A stretch of 64,000 nt of DNA from Lepidostoma basale (taxonomy: Eukaryota; Arthropoda; Insecta; Trichoptera; Lepidostomatidae). Positions 10,116 to 21,150 of this stretch are shown piece after piece. Positions within the stretch are counted from its first letter, which is position 1. Each line of letters opens with the position of its first letter. The DNA is taken from positions 124,001 through 188,000 of the forward strand of contig JAHDVF020000445.1 in assembly GCA_022606425.2 (NCBI GenBank), read 5' to 3'. The translations under genes were made by a program, and so were the position numbers. A model generated the notes under the pieces. That model was given only the letters and a program-made list of their open reading frames with translations. It was not told the origin of the DNA and searched no databases.

Positions 10116-10734
10116 TCACTGCCGACGGCTTAAAGTATTACAAAATATTTCCTGTGATTTGAGATAAGCATGGTACCTATATATAACAAACCGAATTCTA
10201 TCGCTACGAATAAAATGTGAGAACATTTAAATGAGATGCGTTTGTTTTATTCTTTTCTCTTCTCGTGAGACGGAAATTTTATTAGAATATTTTGCTTTCA
10301 ATAAAATTTAATCCGACGCGTATTCTGTTTTTTTTCTTCTTACAAAATATAGAAAACTGTTACCCATACGTTATACGTTAATGTTTTATGCTTGTAAATA
10401 TAATCACAACTTATTCTGTTTGGGCAAAAATATGATTTTGTATTGTCATCTTGAAAAATGAGTCAGTTTGAAATTTGAAAATTTGGTTTGGTTCATGTGG
10501 TGCTCCTGTAAATTTGGTGATATTTCGTGTATAAGTGAATTGTTTTGGTCAATTTAACTGTTGCCGCACTTTATAATAGTTGATTGTGACACGAAATACG
10601 TTTGTACTGTTTTGATGTTAAAATTATATTAGTTTTATCGTTATTATAAAGAATTTTGACAGGTGTAAATATAAATTTTTCATTTGTTCCAATCACAATT
10701 TGAATAATTTCTTCAATATTATTTTTAAGTTCTT
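10116..10734. other. AT-rich sequence, nothing recognised
   Basis: No coding potential and no repeat match. Confidence 0.35.
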
Positions 10735-11218
10735 GCTGGTTAAGTGCCTAATTACAGCTAATTTAAAAAACGGTGGATACGTGTAACATAAATTAAATAA
10801 ACACAAAAGTCCGGATCGTCCATGTCAACATGTGCAACATCGAAAAAAACATTATGTGTTATTACATTATGTGCTAAATTATAAAAAAACGGTGGATTCG
10901 TGGAACATAAATTAAATAGACAATATGTGCACCATCTAAAAAGAACATTTTGTGTTAAATTATTATTATTTTGTTAGTTTATTTTATATCATTGTATTTT
11001 ATATTATTTGTTTTAGATTTATTTTGTGGGTGTTGGACGATCGAAGTGTGCGCGGGAGATGCCTATTGGTGGCGATGAGGTTCGCAGCCCATCACACCGC
11101 GTCTCCCGCGGGGCGAAAAGAGTAGGATGGAGTGCCGCATCAGTAAAAGTGTGACAGTCCATTCTTTCTGCCTACCCTTTCGAGGAGACGGCGTGATGGT
11201 TAGTTACTTAGTTAGTTT
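10735..11218 (+). mobile_element. T element, long copy with internal duplication
   Basis: Begins TTAAGTGCCTAATTACAGC as in the 730-1087 copy. The segment AAAAACGGTGGAT.CGTG..ACATAAATTAAATA occurs twice (about 10770 and 10885), so this copy is either a partial tandem or two overlapping insertions. Ends with the RTE-A-like terminus and GTTA repeats. Confidence 0.8.
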
Positions 11219-11261
11219 AAAAAAATGTTCTTCAATCATTTTCCTGTATAGTTTAATTAAT

Positions 11262-11417
11262 TAATGCATGTGGCGATGAGGTTCACAACCCATCACAACG
11301 TGTCTCTCATAGGGGCGAAAAGAGATGGATGGAGTGCCGCATCGGGTTAAAGTGTGGCAGTCCATTATTTCTGCCTACCCTTTCGGAGAGACGGCATGAT
11401 GGTTAGTTAGTTAGTTC
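11262..11417 (+). mobile_element. 5'-truncated T element
   Basis: Starts near TGTGGCGATGAGGTTCACAACC and ends GGCATGATGGTTAGTTAGTTAG. Lies 40 bp after the previous T copy, in the same orientation. Confidence 0.75.
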
Positions 11418-11735
11418 TGAATGTAAACGTCTATTTTCTAGATGTTATATTATATATTTATGGGAGTGACATGTTTCACCCTACTAAGGCATTATCAAAT
11501 GTCCATTTGATAATCAATACCTTAGTAATACGTTATGGCAGTTTCACTTATAATTAATACGAATATAAATGTCTGTTTTCTATAATTTTTATTATATTTA
11601 ATGAGAGTAATATGTTTTACCTTGCTATTTATTTGATAATTAATACCTTAGTAAAGCTAAACATCTCAATCACATAAAATATATTAAAACTTCTTGAAAA
11701 CAGACGTTTTCATTCGTATTAATTATGTAATCTTC
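11417..11735. repeat. HH-C elements, two adjacent degenerate inverted units
   Basis: The first unit contains GACATGTTTCACCCTACTAAGGCATTATCAAATG then its inverted partner. A second unit follows from 11560 and ends TTTTCATTCGTATTAATTATG. Hammerhead-like cores are eroded (no intact GAAACATGTC partner). Confidence 0.6.
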
Positions 11736-11739
11736 AACC

Positions 11740-12436
11740 AGTGCGTTTTGCCAGTCATGACGTACGGAGCCGAGACGTGGACATTGACAAAAGGTCTAGT
11801 CTAAAGATTCAAGGTTGCCCAGCGCGCCATGGAAAGAGCCATGCTTGGAATATGTTTTTTTTTTAATTTAAGTTAATTGAATTAACAACCCAACCGCAGA
11901 GCTAAAAAGAAGAATTGGACTAAGCTGGGCAGCTTTTGGAAACATGGGTTACATCCTTAAAAACCGGAAAATACCGATCAACCTGAAACGAAAAGTCTAT
12001 AAAGCCTGCGTTCTGCCATTCAGTACTTATGGTCTTGAAACTGTTACATTGTAAAAACAAAGTGCCATGAAACTGCGAGTAACCCAAAGAGCCATGGAAA
12101 TAAGCCTAAGAGACAGAGTCAGAAACGATACGGTGAGAGAAAGAACAAGGGTCACTGACATCATCCACCGTGTGGCGACTCTAAAATGGCAATGGGTGAG
12201 TCACGTAGCCAGAAGCTCAGATGAAAAGTGGACAAGAAGACTGCTGACTTGGAGACCGTGGACGGCAAAGAGAAGTGCAGGGTGACCGCAAATACGGTGG
12301 AAGGATGACCTGAACAGACACGTCGGAATAACCTGGATGCAGTCTGCAAAGGATAGAGTGACATGGAAATAAATGGAGGAGGCCTATGTTCAGGACTGGA
12401 CTGGAATAGACTGATGATGAAGAAGAAGAAGAATTT
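11740..12436 (+). mobile_element. RTE-B fragments, GAA tail
   Basis: A short piece (11740-11860: MTYGAETWTLTK, RAMERAMLGI) precedes a longer one (11890-12436). The longer one encodes LSWAAFGNMGYILKNRK, STYGLETVTL, LRDRVRNDTVRERTRVTDII, LKWQWVSHVARSSDEKWTRR, LLTWRPW and EEAYVQDWTGID, then GAAGAAGAAGAAG. Stops interrupt the frame at several places. Confidence 0.85.
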
Positions 12437-12439
12437 ACA

Positions 12440-13428
12440 ATGTGTCAAAACCAAACTTTAACCTTGGTAATTTTTCATAATTCAGACAATGAATTTATAA
12501 ACGTATTTTTGTCATTTTTATTTATAATCATACCCAACTTTAAACATTTTTTTAAAATTATCAATAATCCAAAACTAGAATCAAATCTTAAAGAAATTAT
12601 TCCTTGAAATACCGTTTTTTTTAAATCGATACATCAAATCCCCTCTATCATTCATCTATTGCCGTAAATTAAAACTGTTTTTCAATCCAACATTCTGGAT
12701 ATACACAACTTAGATGTTATACTCGTATATGTGTACTGTAAGTTTATGTGTGTGGTTGGAATATACATACACATATTTAATATATCGTATAATAAAACGT
12801 TCGATATCTGTGTACGAGTATACAAATTGAAAATGTTCTCAAACTCGCGACCAGAAAAGTCAGTAATATTTTAGAAAATACTGTAAACATTTCAAATACT
12901 GTGTTTATTTTTAACATCTGAGTAATAAAGTAAATAATTATGACAGAAGTCAATCAGGCATTCGTATTCCCACAGTAAATATAGACTTTCATCTCATTTT
13001 GTTTATATCGTCTGAAATCCCCAAAGGCAAAGAAAAATATTCTTAAAATATCTCTCATTATTTACGTATTTTAATTAAATACCAAAACGATAAATGATAC
13101 CGCTGCCTATACTTGAATTGCTGTGTTTTTTCTTAACAATGTTGGGATTAATTAAAATAATAATATTTGACTTTAACTATAAGAAATATTGTTATTCTGT
13201 TTTCTTCCTAAAATATGTCATTAACTTTAATTGGATTTTCTGGGAAAAATAATAGATGGTATTTAATTAAAATATGTAATAGGCTGAATTATTTTGGATT
13301 CTGTTAAGATTATCAACGTATTTTTTATTTAAATAATTAATATTTTTAATTGAAATTTCTTCGAAGAAGCACATTTTAAATAATGAAAACAATTTTTTTT
13401 TACAATATTTCTTTTTAATTATACATTA
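12440..13428. other. AT-rich sequence, nothing recognised
   Basis: Almost 1 kb of very AT-rich DNA without ORF or repeat match. It contains three ACTCGTAT/ATACGAGT motifs discussed in the findings. Confidence 0.35.
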
Positions 13429-13429
13429 A

Positions 13430-13545
13430 GTGTGCTTTTACTTGTGTTTAACGTCTGCTGGTTTTGTCAGCTTGCTGATTGCATTCAGAAGATGGCAGCA
13501 AGCCGCCGAAACCGTTCGATGTTAAACACAAGTAGAAACACACTA
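13430..13545. repeat. HH-D palindromic element
   Basis: Outer arms TTACTTGTGTTTAAC and GTTAAACACAAGTAG pair. Inside, the plus strand reads CAGAAGA-T-GGCAGC-AA-GCCGCC-GAAACCG, a hammerhead-like fold with U4 replaced by A and the cleavage site eroded (GTTC). Confidence 0.6.
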
Positions 13546-13617
13546 AATACTCGTATATAATAATAATAGAGAAAAATTTCACGATTCTTCTTACTTTAAT
13601 TTTCCCCTCGATTATAT

Positions 13618-13890
13618 TGAAGACGTGAGTGGCCAAGTGCTTTGACTACCACCCCGAAGGTCTCGAGTTCGATTCCCGGCGATGGCAGTGTGATTGTCAC
13701 ACTGTCTTTGGTCTTGTGCAAAATTCACGTGACGATAAAATGGCGATAGATTAGTCACGAGAATCAATATGATAGGCATATACCCTTTACATTGATTTGG
13801 CTCGCGCTGTAATGATTTAGAGAGCGATTCAACAACATATTTATAATAATAATAATAATAATAATAATATAATAATAATATTATTAATAG
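13618..13890 (+). mobile_element. SINE1, near full-length, ATA tail
   Basis: The head has a degenerate A box (GTGGCCAAGTG) and a good B box (GAGTTCGATTCC). Next come GGCGATGGCAGTGTGATTG, AATTCACGTGACGATAAAATGG, GAGAATCAATATGATAGG and TTGGCTCGCGCTGTAATG, then an ATA microsatellite (about 13846-13885). Together with the minus-strand copy at 53910-54080 this defines a unit of about 270 bp. Confidence 0.85.
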
Positions 13891-13914
13891 ATTCATTAAC
13901 ATTATAAGTTAAAA

Positions 13915-14310
13915 ATAATGACTTACGGAATCGAAGCAAGAGTAGATACTGTAAGAACCAAACATCTCCTAAAGGTATCAGAAATGAAAAAAATGCGACC
14001 TATCGTGGGTAGAACCCTGAGAGATAGAATACCCAAACAATAGATTCACAGAGCCTGCAAAAATGATTACATGGTGAGATGGAGTAGGCAGAGAAGACGA
14101 TTCCGGAGGGACCATATCTAGAGGATGGATCCACCGAGGTTTCTATGATCGTGATTCGCGAGACTCCAGAGGGCCGTCGACTACCAAAGAGACGAAAGAA
14201 AATCTGGACATCTTCATCACAGGAATAAATTTTATATCCATAATATAAAATTTATTCCTGTGATGAACAGATCCTTTAAACAGATCACTAGATCTACAAT
14301 AAAAGGAAGA
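13915..14310 (+). mobile_element. RTE-F fragment with short inverted duplication
   Basis: Encodes MTYGIEARVDTVRTKHLL, VGRTLRDRIPK, RQRRRFRRDHI, then RAVDYQRDER-like. At 14210-14270 the motif CATCACAGGAATAAATTTTA is followed by its complement TAAAATTTATTCCTGTGATG, so about 23 bp of the element is inverted and duplicated. It ends AGATCTACAATAAAAGGAAG. Confidence 0.75.
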
Positions 14311-14334
14311 ATAATAATAATAAGTTTAAAATAT

Positions 14335-14760
14335 AATCATGACGTAAGGAGTCAAGACATGGACACTGATAAAATGTCTAATCTACAGATTCAAGGTCGC
14401 CCAACGCGCCATGGAAAGAGCCATGCTTGGAATAACCTTGAGGGACAGATTTAGTAACGAATTTATTCGACAACAAATCAAAGTGAGTGAGGTGGCTCTG
14501 AGGATGGGCGGGCTGAAATGGCGATGGGCTGGCCATGTCTGTCAGAGAACCGACGGCCGATGGGGCAGACGAGTTCTGGAGTGGAGACCGCGTACAGGAT
14601 TCCGCAGTGTTGGACGTCCCCCAGCCCACTGGACCGACGATCTGAAGAGGATTGCTGGACATGGATGGATGGAAGCGGCAATGGACAGGAGGCGGTGACG
14701 TGCTTTGAGAGAGGCATTCAGCAGTGGATGACAGACGGCGTATGATGATGTTGATGATAT
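14335..14760 (+). mobile_element. RTE-B fragment
   Basis: Encodes KVAQRAMERAMLGITLRDRF-like (frame-shifted at the start), KVSEVALRMGGLKWRWAGH, RTDGRWGRRVLEWRPRTGF, RSVGRPPAHWTDDLKRIAGH and AFSSG-like end, then GATGATGTTGATGAT. The 95-codon open frame (14411-14698) is the best preserved RTE-B stretch here. Confidence 0.85.
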
Positions 14761-14929
14761 TTGTTTTGTCGCCAAATATGTTTCAACTTAAAAAATAAAC
14801 ATTTGGTATTCGTTGCTACGTTAGCCAAGAATTTTTACCCCTGTGGCATCCATAATCTCCGATAATATTCCTCTCAAATACCAACACAAGTACCAGGAGT
14901 ACATAAACACATGTAGGTAGACGGCACAG

Positions 14930-15175
14930 CAATTATCACGTTTCATTTCCTCCGCCGACTGATTGCGCCGTATACCCTTCAGCGCCGCGCATTTTCATAC
15001 GCAGTTTGAGGTGTCTGTCCTCGCGGCCGGGCCCCTCCCCTAATGCATGCACTGGAGCGTGGATAAGGGGTTAGATTGTATCCTTAAGCGGATTGAAACC
15101 AAATTGCAATTTGAAAATACTTTCACACGGTGGTTCCGAAATAAATCGCCCGAGAGAGAGTGAAATTTTCATACC
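14930..15175. other. GC-rich single-copy-like island
   Basis: GC-rich run including GCGGCCGGGCCCCTCC, no repeat match. Possible remnant of ancestral intron sequence. Confidence 0.3.
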
Positions 15176-15599
15176 CTCCGTGTTCTGGTAGCCTGGCAGA
15201 AAAAAAAATCTAATTTTGTGTAACATAAATGTTTATTTATAATTTTTTTTGCTGTTTATGGATTTATGGATATTTTCGTTACAGTTGATAAAAATATTTT
15301 GATAAAACATTTCGAACATTTGATAAAACCCTCACCAGTCGAGAAATGCTATTTCCATATGTTACTAGTATAATATATTAAAACAAATAAATATGAAGTA
15401 TTCTTTACATTTTTTCTACTATACGAGTATATTCAGTTTTCAGATAATTTTATGAATATTTTAACAGTTTGATTTCTCAACTTGAAAAATGTGAGCATTT
15501 GGTTCTCGAAACATGGTAGTTTGATTGTGTAAAATTTTATATTAATCTTGACGAATTTTTATGAATTAATATCTATTTTTTCCTCTTTTGAGTTTATTT
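15176..15599. other. AT-rich sequence, nothing recognised
   Basis: No coding potential and no repeat match. Confidence 0.35.
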
Positions 15600-15860
15600 T
15601 TGCGGTAGGCTATTGCTCTGGAGCGGTAGGCAGAGAGAATGGATTGCCACATTGTTTTACCCTGACGCAATCGTGACATGCACGCTCGTAGGTTTTTCCT
15701 ACTTCGAATATACGTATGTCCGAATAATTGATTAATTTGGTTATGTCATGTCTTTCTTGGCCTTCCTTAACATCTTTTTCTATTCACACTTCTTTTATAT
15801 ATTTTTTTAACCATTCTTCCCTCATCAATTGGTTCCAAGTGTCTAATTTGTTTTTTTTTA
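15600..15860 (-). mobile_element. RTE-A fragment, strongly decayed
   Basis: Complement carries the RTE-A terminus (GGTAGGCAGAGAGAATGGA), a degenerate RACHDC-like stretch, QINQLFG-like and LGTN-like relics. No open frame. Confidence 0.65.
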
Positions 15861-16254
15861 ACTCCAAGTTTAGTTAATATGGACGGAGAAAACATTTGAG
15901 TATCAGAGGAATCAATCATTTCGTAGTTGGCAAAAAATTATCAATTTGAATTTTATGTCCGAGGAAGTTTTTATTTCGCATTTATTTTATTCTGGAAGAG
16001 ACATAACTCGGTTTTATATTCCCGTTTGATAACAAGCAGTTTATGGCTCATATTGGGAGAAGAAAATAGATAAAAATAAATTATTTCGTTGTACTGCCAT
16101 CCGAGGGGAATGTGCCAACTTATTTATTGTGGAGCTTTTTATATAATCTCTGTTTCTATACATTAATAATGCGAACAACAGAAATGAATGGAAGCTTTTT
16201 TGTGTGAGTTATCGAATCTTTTTTTAACGGTTAATTTATAATATAATATATACA

Positions 16255-16942
16255 TCAGCGTGAATGCTGAAAATTTGGAGCAAGTAGTTGAGTTAGTGTA
16301 TTTAGGTAGTATGTTTACAAGAGATGGGTGAGTGGAGAGGGATATTGAAAGAAGGGTTGGGGCAGGCAACAAAGTGAATGGTGCACTTAAAGTTGTCATC
16401 GCAAACAAAAACCTATCCAAAAAAGCTAGAATGGCAGTGCACAATGGTGTTCTTCTACCGACCATTTTGTATGGAAGCGAATCATGGAACTGGCAAAAGA
16501 AGGATGAAAGTAGAATAAATGCAGTAGGAATGAGATCTCTTAGACGAATGTGTGGATGCTCTGTGTATGATAGAGTGTCGAATGAAAATATAAGATGTGA
16601 ATGCGGTGCGAATGATGGTGTCATGAACAAAATAATGAAAGGATCATTAAGATGGTTTGGACATATGGAAATAATGAATGAAGAAAGAATGGTAAAAAAT
16701 TATATGTTAATGATGTAAATGGAACCAGAAATAGAGGAAGACCGAGGAAAACGGGGCACGATCAAATAAACCAAATATTAAATGTCGACCATGTGAGGAG
16801 TCAGAGAAATCGACGCGCGTGCATGACAAGATGTATGAATGTTGAGGAAGCGAGAGAAATACGTCAGGAAAGAAAAGTGTGGCAGTCCATTCTTTCTGCC
16901 TACCCCTCCGGGGAGGGGTAGGCAGAAAGTGATGGTTAGATT
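16255..16942 (+). mobile_element. RTE-A fragment, one of the longest copies
   Basis: The open frame 16332-16718 covers MERDIERRVGAGNKVNGALK, NKNLSKKARMAVHNGVLLPT, YGSESWNWQKKDESRINAVG, MRSLRRMCGCSVYDRVSNEN, GVMNKIMKGSLRWFGHME and more. After a frameshift come NRGRPRKTGHDQINQILN, NRRACMTRCMNVEEAR and WQSILSAYPSG. It starts upstream at VNAENLEQVVEL. The terminus is a perfect 38-nt palindrome (16892-16929) made from the 3' end, in place of the usual GGAGACGGC. Confidence 0.9.
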
Positions 16943-17087
16943 CAATGAACTCTTGATTCTGCGCTGTATTTATTTTACATTTAAGATGCAGAAGAGAATG
17001 AAACATCGATTCAGTCTACGCACACAGGATAGTGATTTTATATATAATTCTTACTAGTGTATATAAATTGCAACGAGTTGAAATTTC

Positions 17088-17183
17088 GTCACATTTGATA
17101 ATACCTTAGAAGGGCGAAACATGTCATTCCCATAAAATATAATAATACTTCTAGAAAACTGTGATTTTTATTCGTATTAACCA
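17088..17183 (+). repeat. HH-C single arm with hammerhead-like 3' half
   Basis: TTGATAATACCTTAGAAGGGCGAAACATGTC then CATTCCCATAAAATATAATAATACTTCTAGAAAAC. Helix III palindrome ACATGT and cleavage-site C are intact; the 5' core reads UUGAUAA. Confidence 0.65.
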
Positions 17184-17221
17184 TTCCTCTTTATCTGTAG
17201 ACTATTGTTTACATGCTTTAG

Positions 17222-17706
17222 TTAGAAAGTTTCAATCCTGGGATTGGTTTCAGCAATTTCTTCAATTCTTATCTTCCATTCTTCCCTGTCTTGTGCGGCT
17301 CTTTTGAAATCTGCATATGATGAGCAGCGCACGTCCACCAACAGGTTCTCCAGGTACTCTCGGCGTGGGCGTCCCCTAGAGTTTGTCCCCTCGGTCATAC
17401 CCTTCATTATGGCATGCAAGAGACCTTCTTGACGTATTATATGGCCGATCCATCTTGCACGCCTTTCGGACAAGGTCCTGAGCAGGTGCCTTCCTCCTTC
17501 GATTCCTTGAAGAACTTCCTCATTCGTGATGTGGTCTCTCCAGGAAATTCCTAATAGTCTTCTATAGGACCATATCTCAAAAGCCTCTAGTCTCCGCTTA
17601 TCTCTTTCGGATAGGCACTATGTCTCGCAGCCGTATATCAAGATACTCCATACATAGGTCTTGATGAAGAGTATTCTCAGTTTTAGGTCTATATTATTTG
17701 ATTCTA
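17222..17706 (-). mobile_element. RTE-C fragment
   Basis: Complement encodes LMYGCET-like start (decayed), YRRLLGISWRDHITNEEVLQ, RRARWIGHIIRQEGLLHAIM, NSRGRPRREYLENLLVDV, DREEWKIRIEEIAETNP. 83-codon open frame at 17222-17473. Closest relative in the window is 5733-6200. Confidence 0.85.
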
Positions 17707-18477
17707 TTATTATTGCTTTAAACATGCAATTTTGAATTATAAACCTTTTAAATTTCCAGTTTCCTAAGTATTGGTCCCACGGTATTATTTATTCTCGCCC
17801 AGACGCGGTTGACATTCCATTATTTAACATTATTTAATAAACGGATATAAATCCCGAGCAATGGATGAATTCCACATCAATCTTATTATCCGAATGTCTT
17901 TTTTATACCCGTTTTGACAGATGTCCCCTTTTCCCATATAACAAACCGAGAAAATACATTAGGAATGACGTATGAATATTCTATTTTTCAATTACCTCGG
18001 AACGAGCCGGATTTTTTGCGTTTACGAAAAAAAAAAGAGAGTGCAAACAATCAAAGAAAAACCTCAGGAATATGAAAAGATGTTTTCTCTATAATTTCAG
18101 AGATTTCCCATTTGATTTCAATCTGATTATTCATTCAAAAAAAGAAGAAAAAAAAGCGAGGTTTAAAGATAAAAATGGGAACAGAAGCTCGAAGTATGTA
18201 TTATATGTAACATAGAATTGTGTGCCCATTTTCGGTTGTGAAGGCCACGAATAAAATTGCTTATAAATTAAGAGTTTTTTGGATCGTATTAACAGTCATC
18301 ATCTGATGCATACTCGTATACCTGTGGGACTTGATTTAGAGTCTAAAGATAAAATGTCTTGGTTTCAAAACCTTTTACACAATTTAAAAATACATAATAT
18401 ATTGTGAAGTCTAAAATAATGGCATTTAAGAAGAAATACTGTATGAAGCGTTGTGGCAAGAAATAAAGTATTTTATA
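17707..18477. other. Sequence without recognised features
   Basis: AT-rich, with a purine-rich AAAAAAAGAGAG run and an AAAAAAAGAAGAAAAAAAAG run. No ORF and no repeat match. Confidence 0.35.
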
Positions 18478-19143
18478 CTAACTAACTAACTAACTAACCA
18501 GAGGGGTAGGCAGAAAGAATGGAACGCCACACTGTTCTGTCCTGACATACTTCCCTCGCTTCCTCTACATTTATACATCTTGTCATGCACGCACGTCGAT
18601 TTCTCTGACTCCTCACGTGACCGACATTCAATATTTGATTGATTTGATCGTGCCGCGTTTTCCTCGGCCTTCCTCTATTTCTAGCTCCGTTCACGCCGTT
18701 TACATATACCTTCTTTACCATTCTGTCTTCACTCATTCTTTCCATGTGTCTAAACCATCTTAATGACCCTTTCCTTATTTTGTTCATAACACTTTAATTG
18801 GCACCACATTCACTTCTTATACTTGCATTTGTCACTCTATCATATACAGATTTGCAACACATTCGTCTTAGAGATCGTGGATAGTTTGGACATGTGGAAC
18901 GCATGGATGAGGGAAGAATGGTTAAAAAGTATACAATCAGCCTGAATGAAAAAAGAAGCCGATTAAAATATGGCATGACCAAATTAATCAATTACTAAAA
19001 GGCGGCCACAATCGATGTCGGAAAAATTAACGAGCATGCGTGTTTCGATGTATGAATGTAGAGGAAGCTCGAAAGAATATCAGGACAGTGCGGCGGTCCA
19101 TCCTCCCTGCCTACCCCACCGGAGAAACAGCGTGACTATTAGT
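18478..19143. mobile_element. Head-to-head pair of RTE-A fragments
   Basis: 18478-18873 is minus strand. It opens with four ACTA-type units (the complement of the GTTA tail) and encodes MNKIRKGSLRWFRHMERMSE, RNRGRPRKTRHDQINQILNV and WRSILSAYPSG. 18874-19143 is plus strand, starting at GGATAGTTTGGACATGTGG and ending GCGTGACTATTAGTTAG. The junction fuses SLR of one copy to the WFGH region of the other. Confidence 0.85.
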
Positions 19144-19144
19144 T

Positions 19145-19405
19145 AGAACATAGGTTTCCAATCTTTTCTGAGCCACCGCCCCCTTTACAAGAATGGAAAA
19201 TGATTACAATAACAAAATAAACCAATATTTAAGTTTAATTTGCTTTATAGTACCTACGTGATAAGCGTGGTTTTTTTGGTCTTCTTAGACTATATTTTTG
19301 TATCTGCCTACGCTCTCTATTTTTTCTGGGTCTTCTACTGCCCCCCTGAAAATCTCAAACGCCCACAAGGGGGCGTAATCGCCCACTTTGAGAACCAAGG
19401 AGTTA
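19145..19405. mobile_element. hAT-like non-autonomous element, degenerate
   Basis: Ends resemble each other in inverse: TAGGTTTCCAATCTTTTCTGAG at the left and the complement CCTTGGTTCTCAAAG at the right. CCGCCCCC and GCCCACAAGGGGGCG lie subterminally. A possible duplication AGTTAGA flanks it. Assignment to hAT rests on the CAGTGGTTCTCAAA-like end only. Confidence 0.45.
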
Positions 19406-19740
19406 GATAGTATATTAGTTTTATTAAGAATCCATATTTAAATTAGATAAATAATTGTATTCGTGGTAGAGAGATAAAATTCACAGTGGTCTATAAAGTT
19501 TTATACAGACTTGTGTTCCAAGTAAATGCTTGAATAGAGATAATCTTTATGAAACAAATCTCAGAATTGTGCCAAGCGGAAATCTAACATCAAACCTCTC
19601 AGTTTATATATTGCTGCACTATCGAGGCCACAAGTGTCATTAAGGTTATTTTTTACTTGAGTAATAAACTATCAACTGCACTCATTGCTTGCTAGACTTT
19701 ATGAGATTAGATTTAAAAAAATAATAATTAAAAAATTATC
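19406..19740. other. AT-rich sequence, nothing recognised
   Basis: No coding potential and no repeat match. Confidence 0.35.
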
Positions 19741-19772
19741 AGCGTTCTACGTTTAGAAAACATTACATTATT

Positions 19773-19812
19773 TTAATATGTTTCGGACTATAGAAGTCTT
19801 TAATCAGTGTAA
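19773..19812 (-). ncRNA. HH-M hammerhead-like motif, degenerate
   Basis: Complement reads CACTGATTAA-AGACT-TCTAT-AGTCC-GAAACATATT. Helix II pairs (GACT with AGTC), but G8 is U and the cleavage triplet is off consensus. Confidence 0.4.
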
Positions 19813-19979
19813 AAAAATAAGAATAAAATGATGCAAATTCAGAGTCGTAAAAAATACAAGTGTCATGAAAATAAAATGTTTTTTAAAAAATTATTTAAAT
19901 GCGAACCCAAAACACAAGTTAATGATGAATATAGAAGAAATTCTATATTTTTATAAGTAACAAGAAACTTAAACTAACG

Positions 19980-20092
19980 AAAGGTGTATGAATGTTAAGT
20001 AAGCGAGAGAATTATGTCAGGAAAGAACAGAGTAGCGATCCATTATTTCAGCCTACCTCTTCGAGGAGATGTGATGGTTAGTTAGTTGTTGT
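19980..20092 (+). mobile_element. RTE-A 3' terminal fragment, GTTA tail
   Basis: Decayed VSERIMSGKNRVAIHYF-like coding relic and GATGTGATGGTTAGTTAGTTG. Confidence 0.7.
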
Positions 20093-20149
20093 TTCAATTT
20101 ATAATATTAACAAAACGTATCAGAATTTAGAACACTGTAATGTTAAACA

Positions 20150-20455
20150 ATGCCTTCTATATTCAAATGAAATCATCAAATGATTTTACTGAAATCTCTT
20201 GATGGAAGTTCATTTTAAATAATAATTAAATAAAACGATGTTTTTTAACTACTTCCACTTTTGTCTTTATTTAGACAGCGACCGGTTTCGCCAGGCTCGC
20301 TGGCATCGACAGAACTGGTCCACTTCCTACCACCACCGACACCAGTCTGTCGATGCCAGCGAGCCTGGCGAAACCGGTCGCTGTCTAAATAAAGACAAAA
20401 GTGGAAGTAGTTAAAAAACATCGTTTTATTTAATTATTATTTCAAATGAAATCAG
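20150..20455. repeat. HH-B palindromic element with two inverted hammerhead-like arms
   Basis: Two arms of about 105 bp (20208-20312 and 20345-20450) are near-perfect inverted copies. The plus arm reads CTGTCGA-T-GCCAG-CGAGC-CTGGC-GAAAC-CG-GTC. Helix I pairs CAGT with GCTG. A6 is U in this family, otherwise the core is complete. The minus arm at 20275-20317 is the mirror. Downstream of the core comes TAAATAAAGACAAAAGTGG and an AT-rich stretch. Confidence 0.75.
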
Positions 20456-20625
20456 TTTATTTGTCAAAGATATTACAAACAAATATTTAATAATGAGGCA
20501 TCTATTGAGAACATGTTAAATGTAATAATGGTAAAATACCAGGTAAAACATGATTATATTATATAATATAATACCAGGAACGCATGAGAGATGGTTTGAC
20601 TTTAGAAATACAAGATAATCAATAG
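20449..20625 (-). mobile_element. CR1/jockey-like 3' end
   Basis: Complement ends with TGACAAATAAACTGATTTCA, preceded by TCAATAGATGCCTCATTATT and CGAACCATCTCTCATGCGTT-like sequence, as in 45605-46045 and 59341-59808. No ORF left. Confidence 0.65.
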
Positions 20626-20724
20626 CATTTATCTACGTAGAAATCAATAGAATTTATCTACGTATAGTCAATATTATTGTGTTATTATAATCCGTAACTA
20701 CATTGAACCGAATCTTTAAATACC

Positions 20725-20812
20725 TAATTAATACGAATGAAAAATTCCCATAAAATATAATAAAACTTCTAGAAAACTGACGTATTCATTCGGTTTGATT
20801 ATTAGATATGGA
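20725..20812 (+). repeat. HH-C 3' half fragment
   Basis: ATTCCCATAAAATATAATAAAACTTCTAGAAAACTGACG matches the distal part of HH-C without the ribozyme core. Confidence 0.55.
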
Positions 20813-20879
20813 GCTTTGCATCATTGTTCAAGAAACAATAAATACTATAAATTCAATTATTCCCTTTTTAAACTATTCA

Positions 20880-21150
20880 AAAACAAGTGTTTTAAATAAA
20901 TGAGGCCAACCACAGTTTGTTCAATGAACGTTTGAAACTGGGGACACGTTCGAAATTTGAACAGAAAAGAATATTTTCGCAAACAGGTCCCCGCCGGAAA
21001 TATTATTTAGCGAGAAGCGCTGGAGCTGCCCGAGCGGAAGTCCTCGAGTATTCATTGCACTGAAAAATAAAAGCTCCGATTGAAAATTATCGAGTGCCAA
21101 TGTTCCCAGCTAAAGTACAACGTATCTCCCTGCATAAATAGTAAATTTCG
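20880..21150. other. Moderately GC-rich island, unassigned
   Basis: Contains CCCCGCCGGAAATATTATTTAGCGAGAAGCGCTGGAGC and no repeat match. Possible ancestral intron sequence. Confidence 0.3.

Noticed and set aside
13846..13885. CRISPR-like or satellite array
   Set aside because: Simple ATA microsatellite forming the SINE1 tail.
16163..16630. 155-codon minus-strand frame rich in Phe, Leu and Ser, membrane-protein-like
   Set aside because: Antisense of the RTE-A coding strand; the same pseudo-protein appears opposite every RTE-A copy (51577-51867, 48262-48621, 34161-34532).
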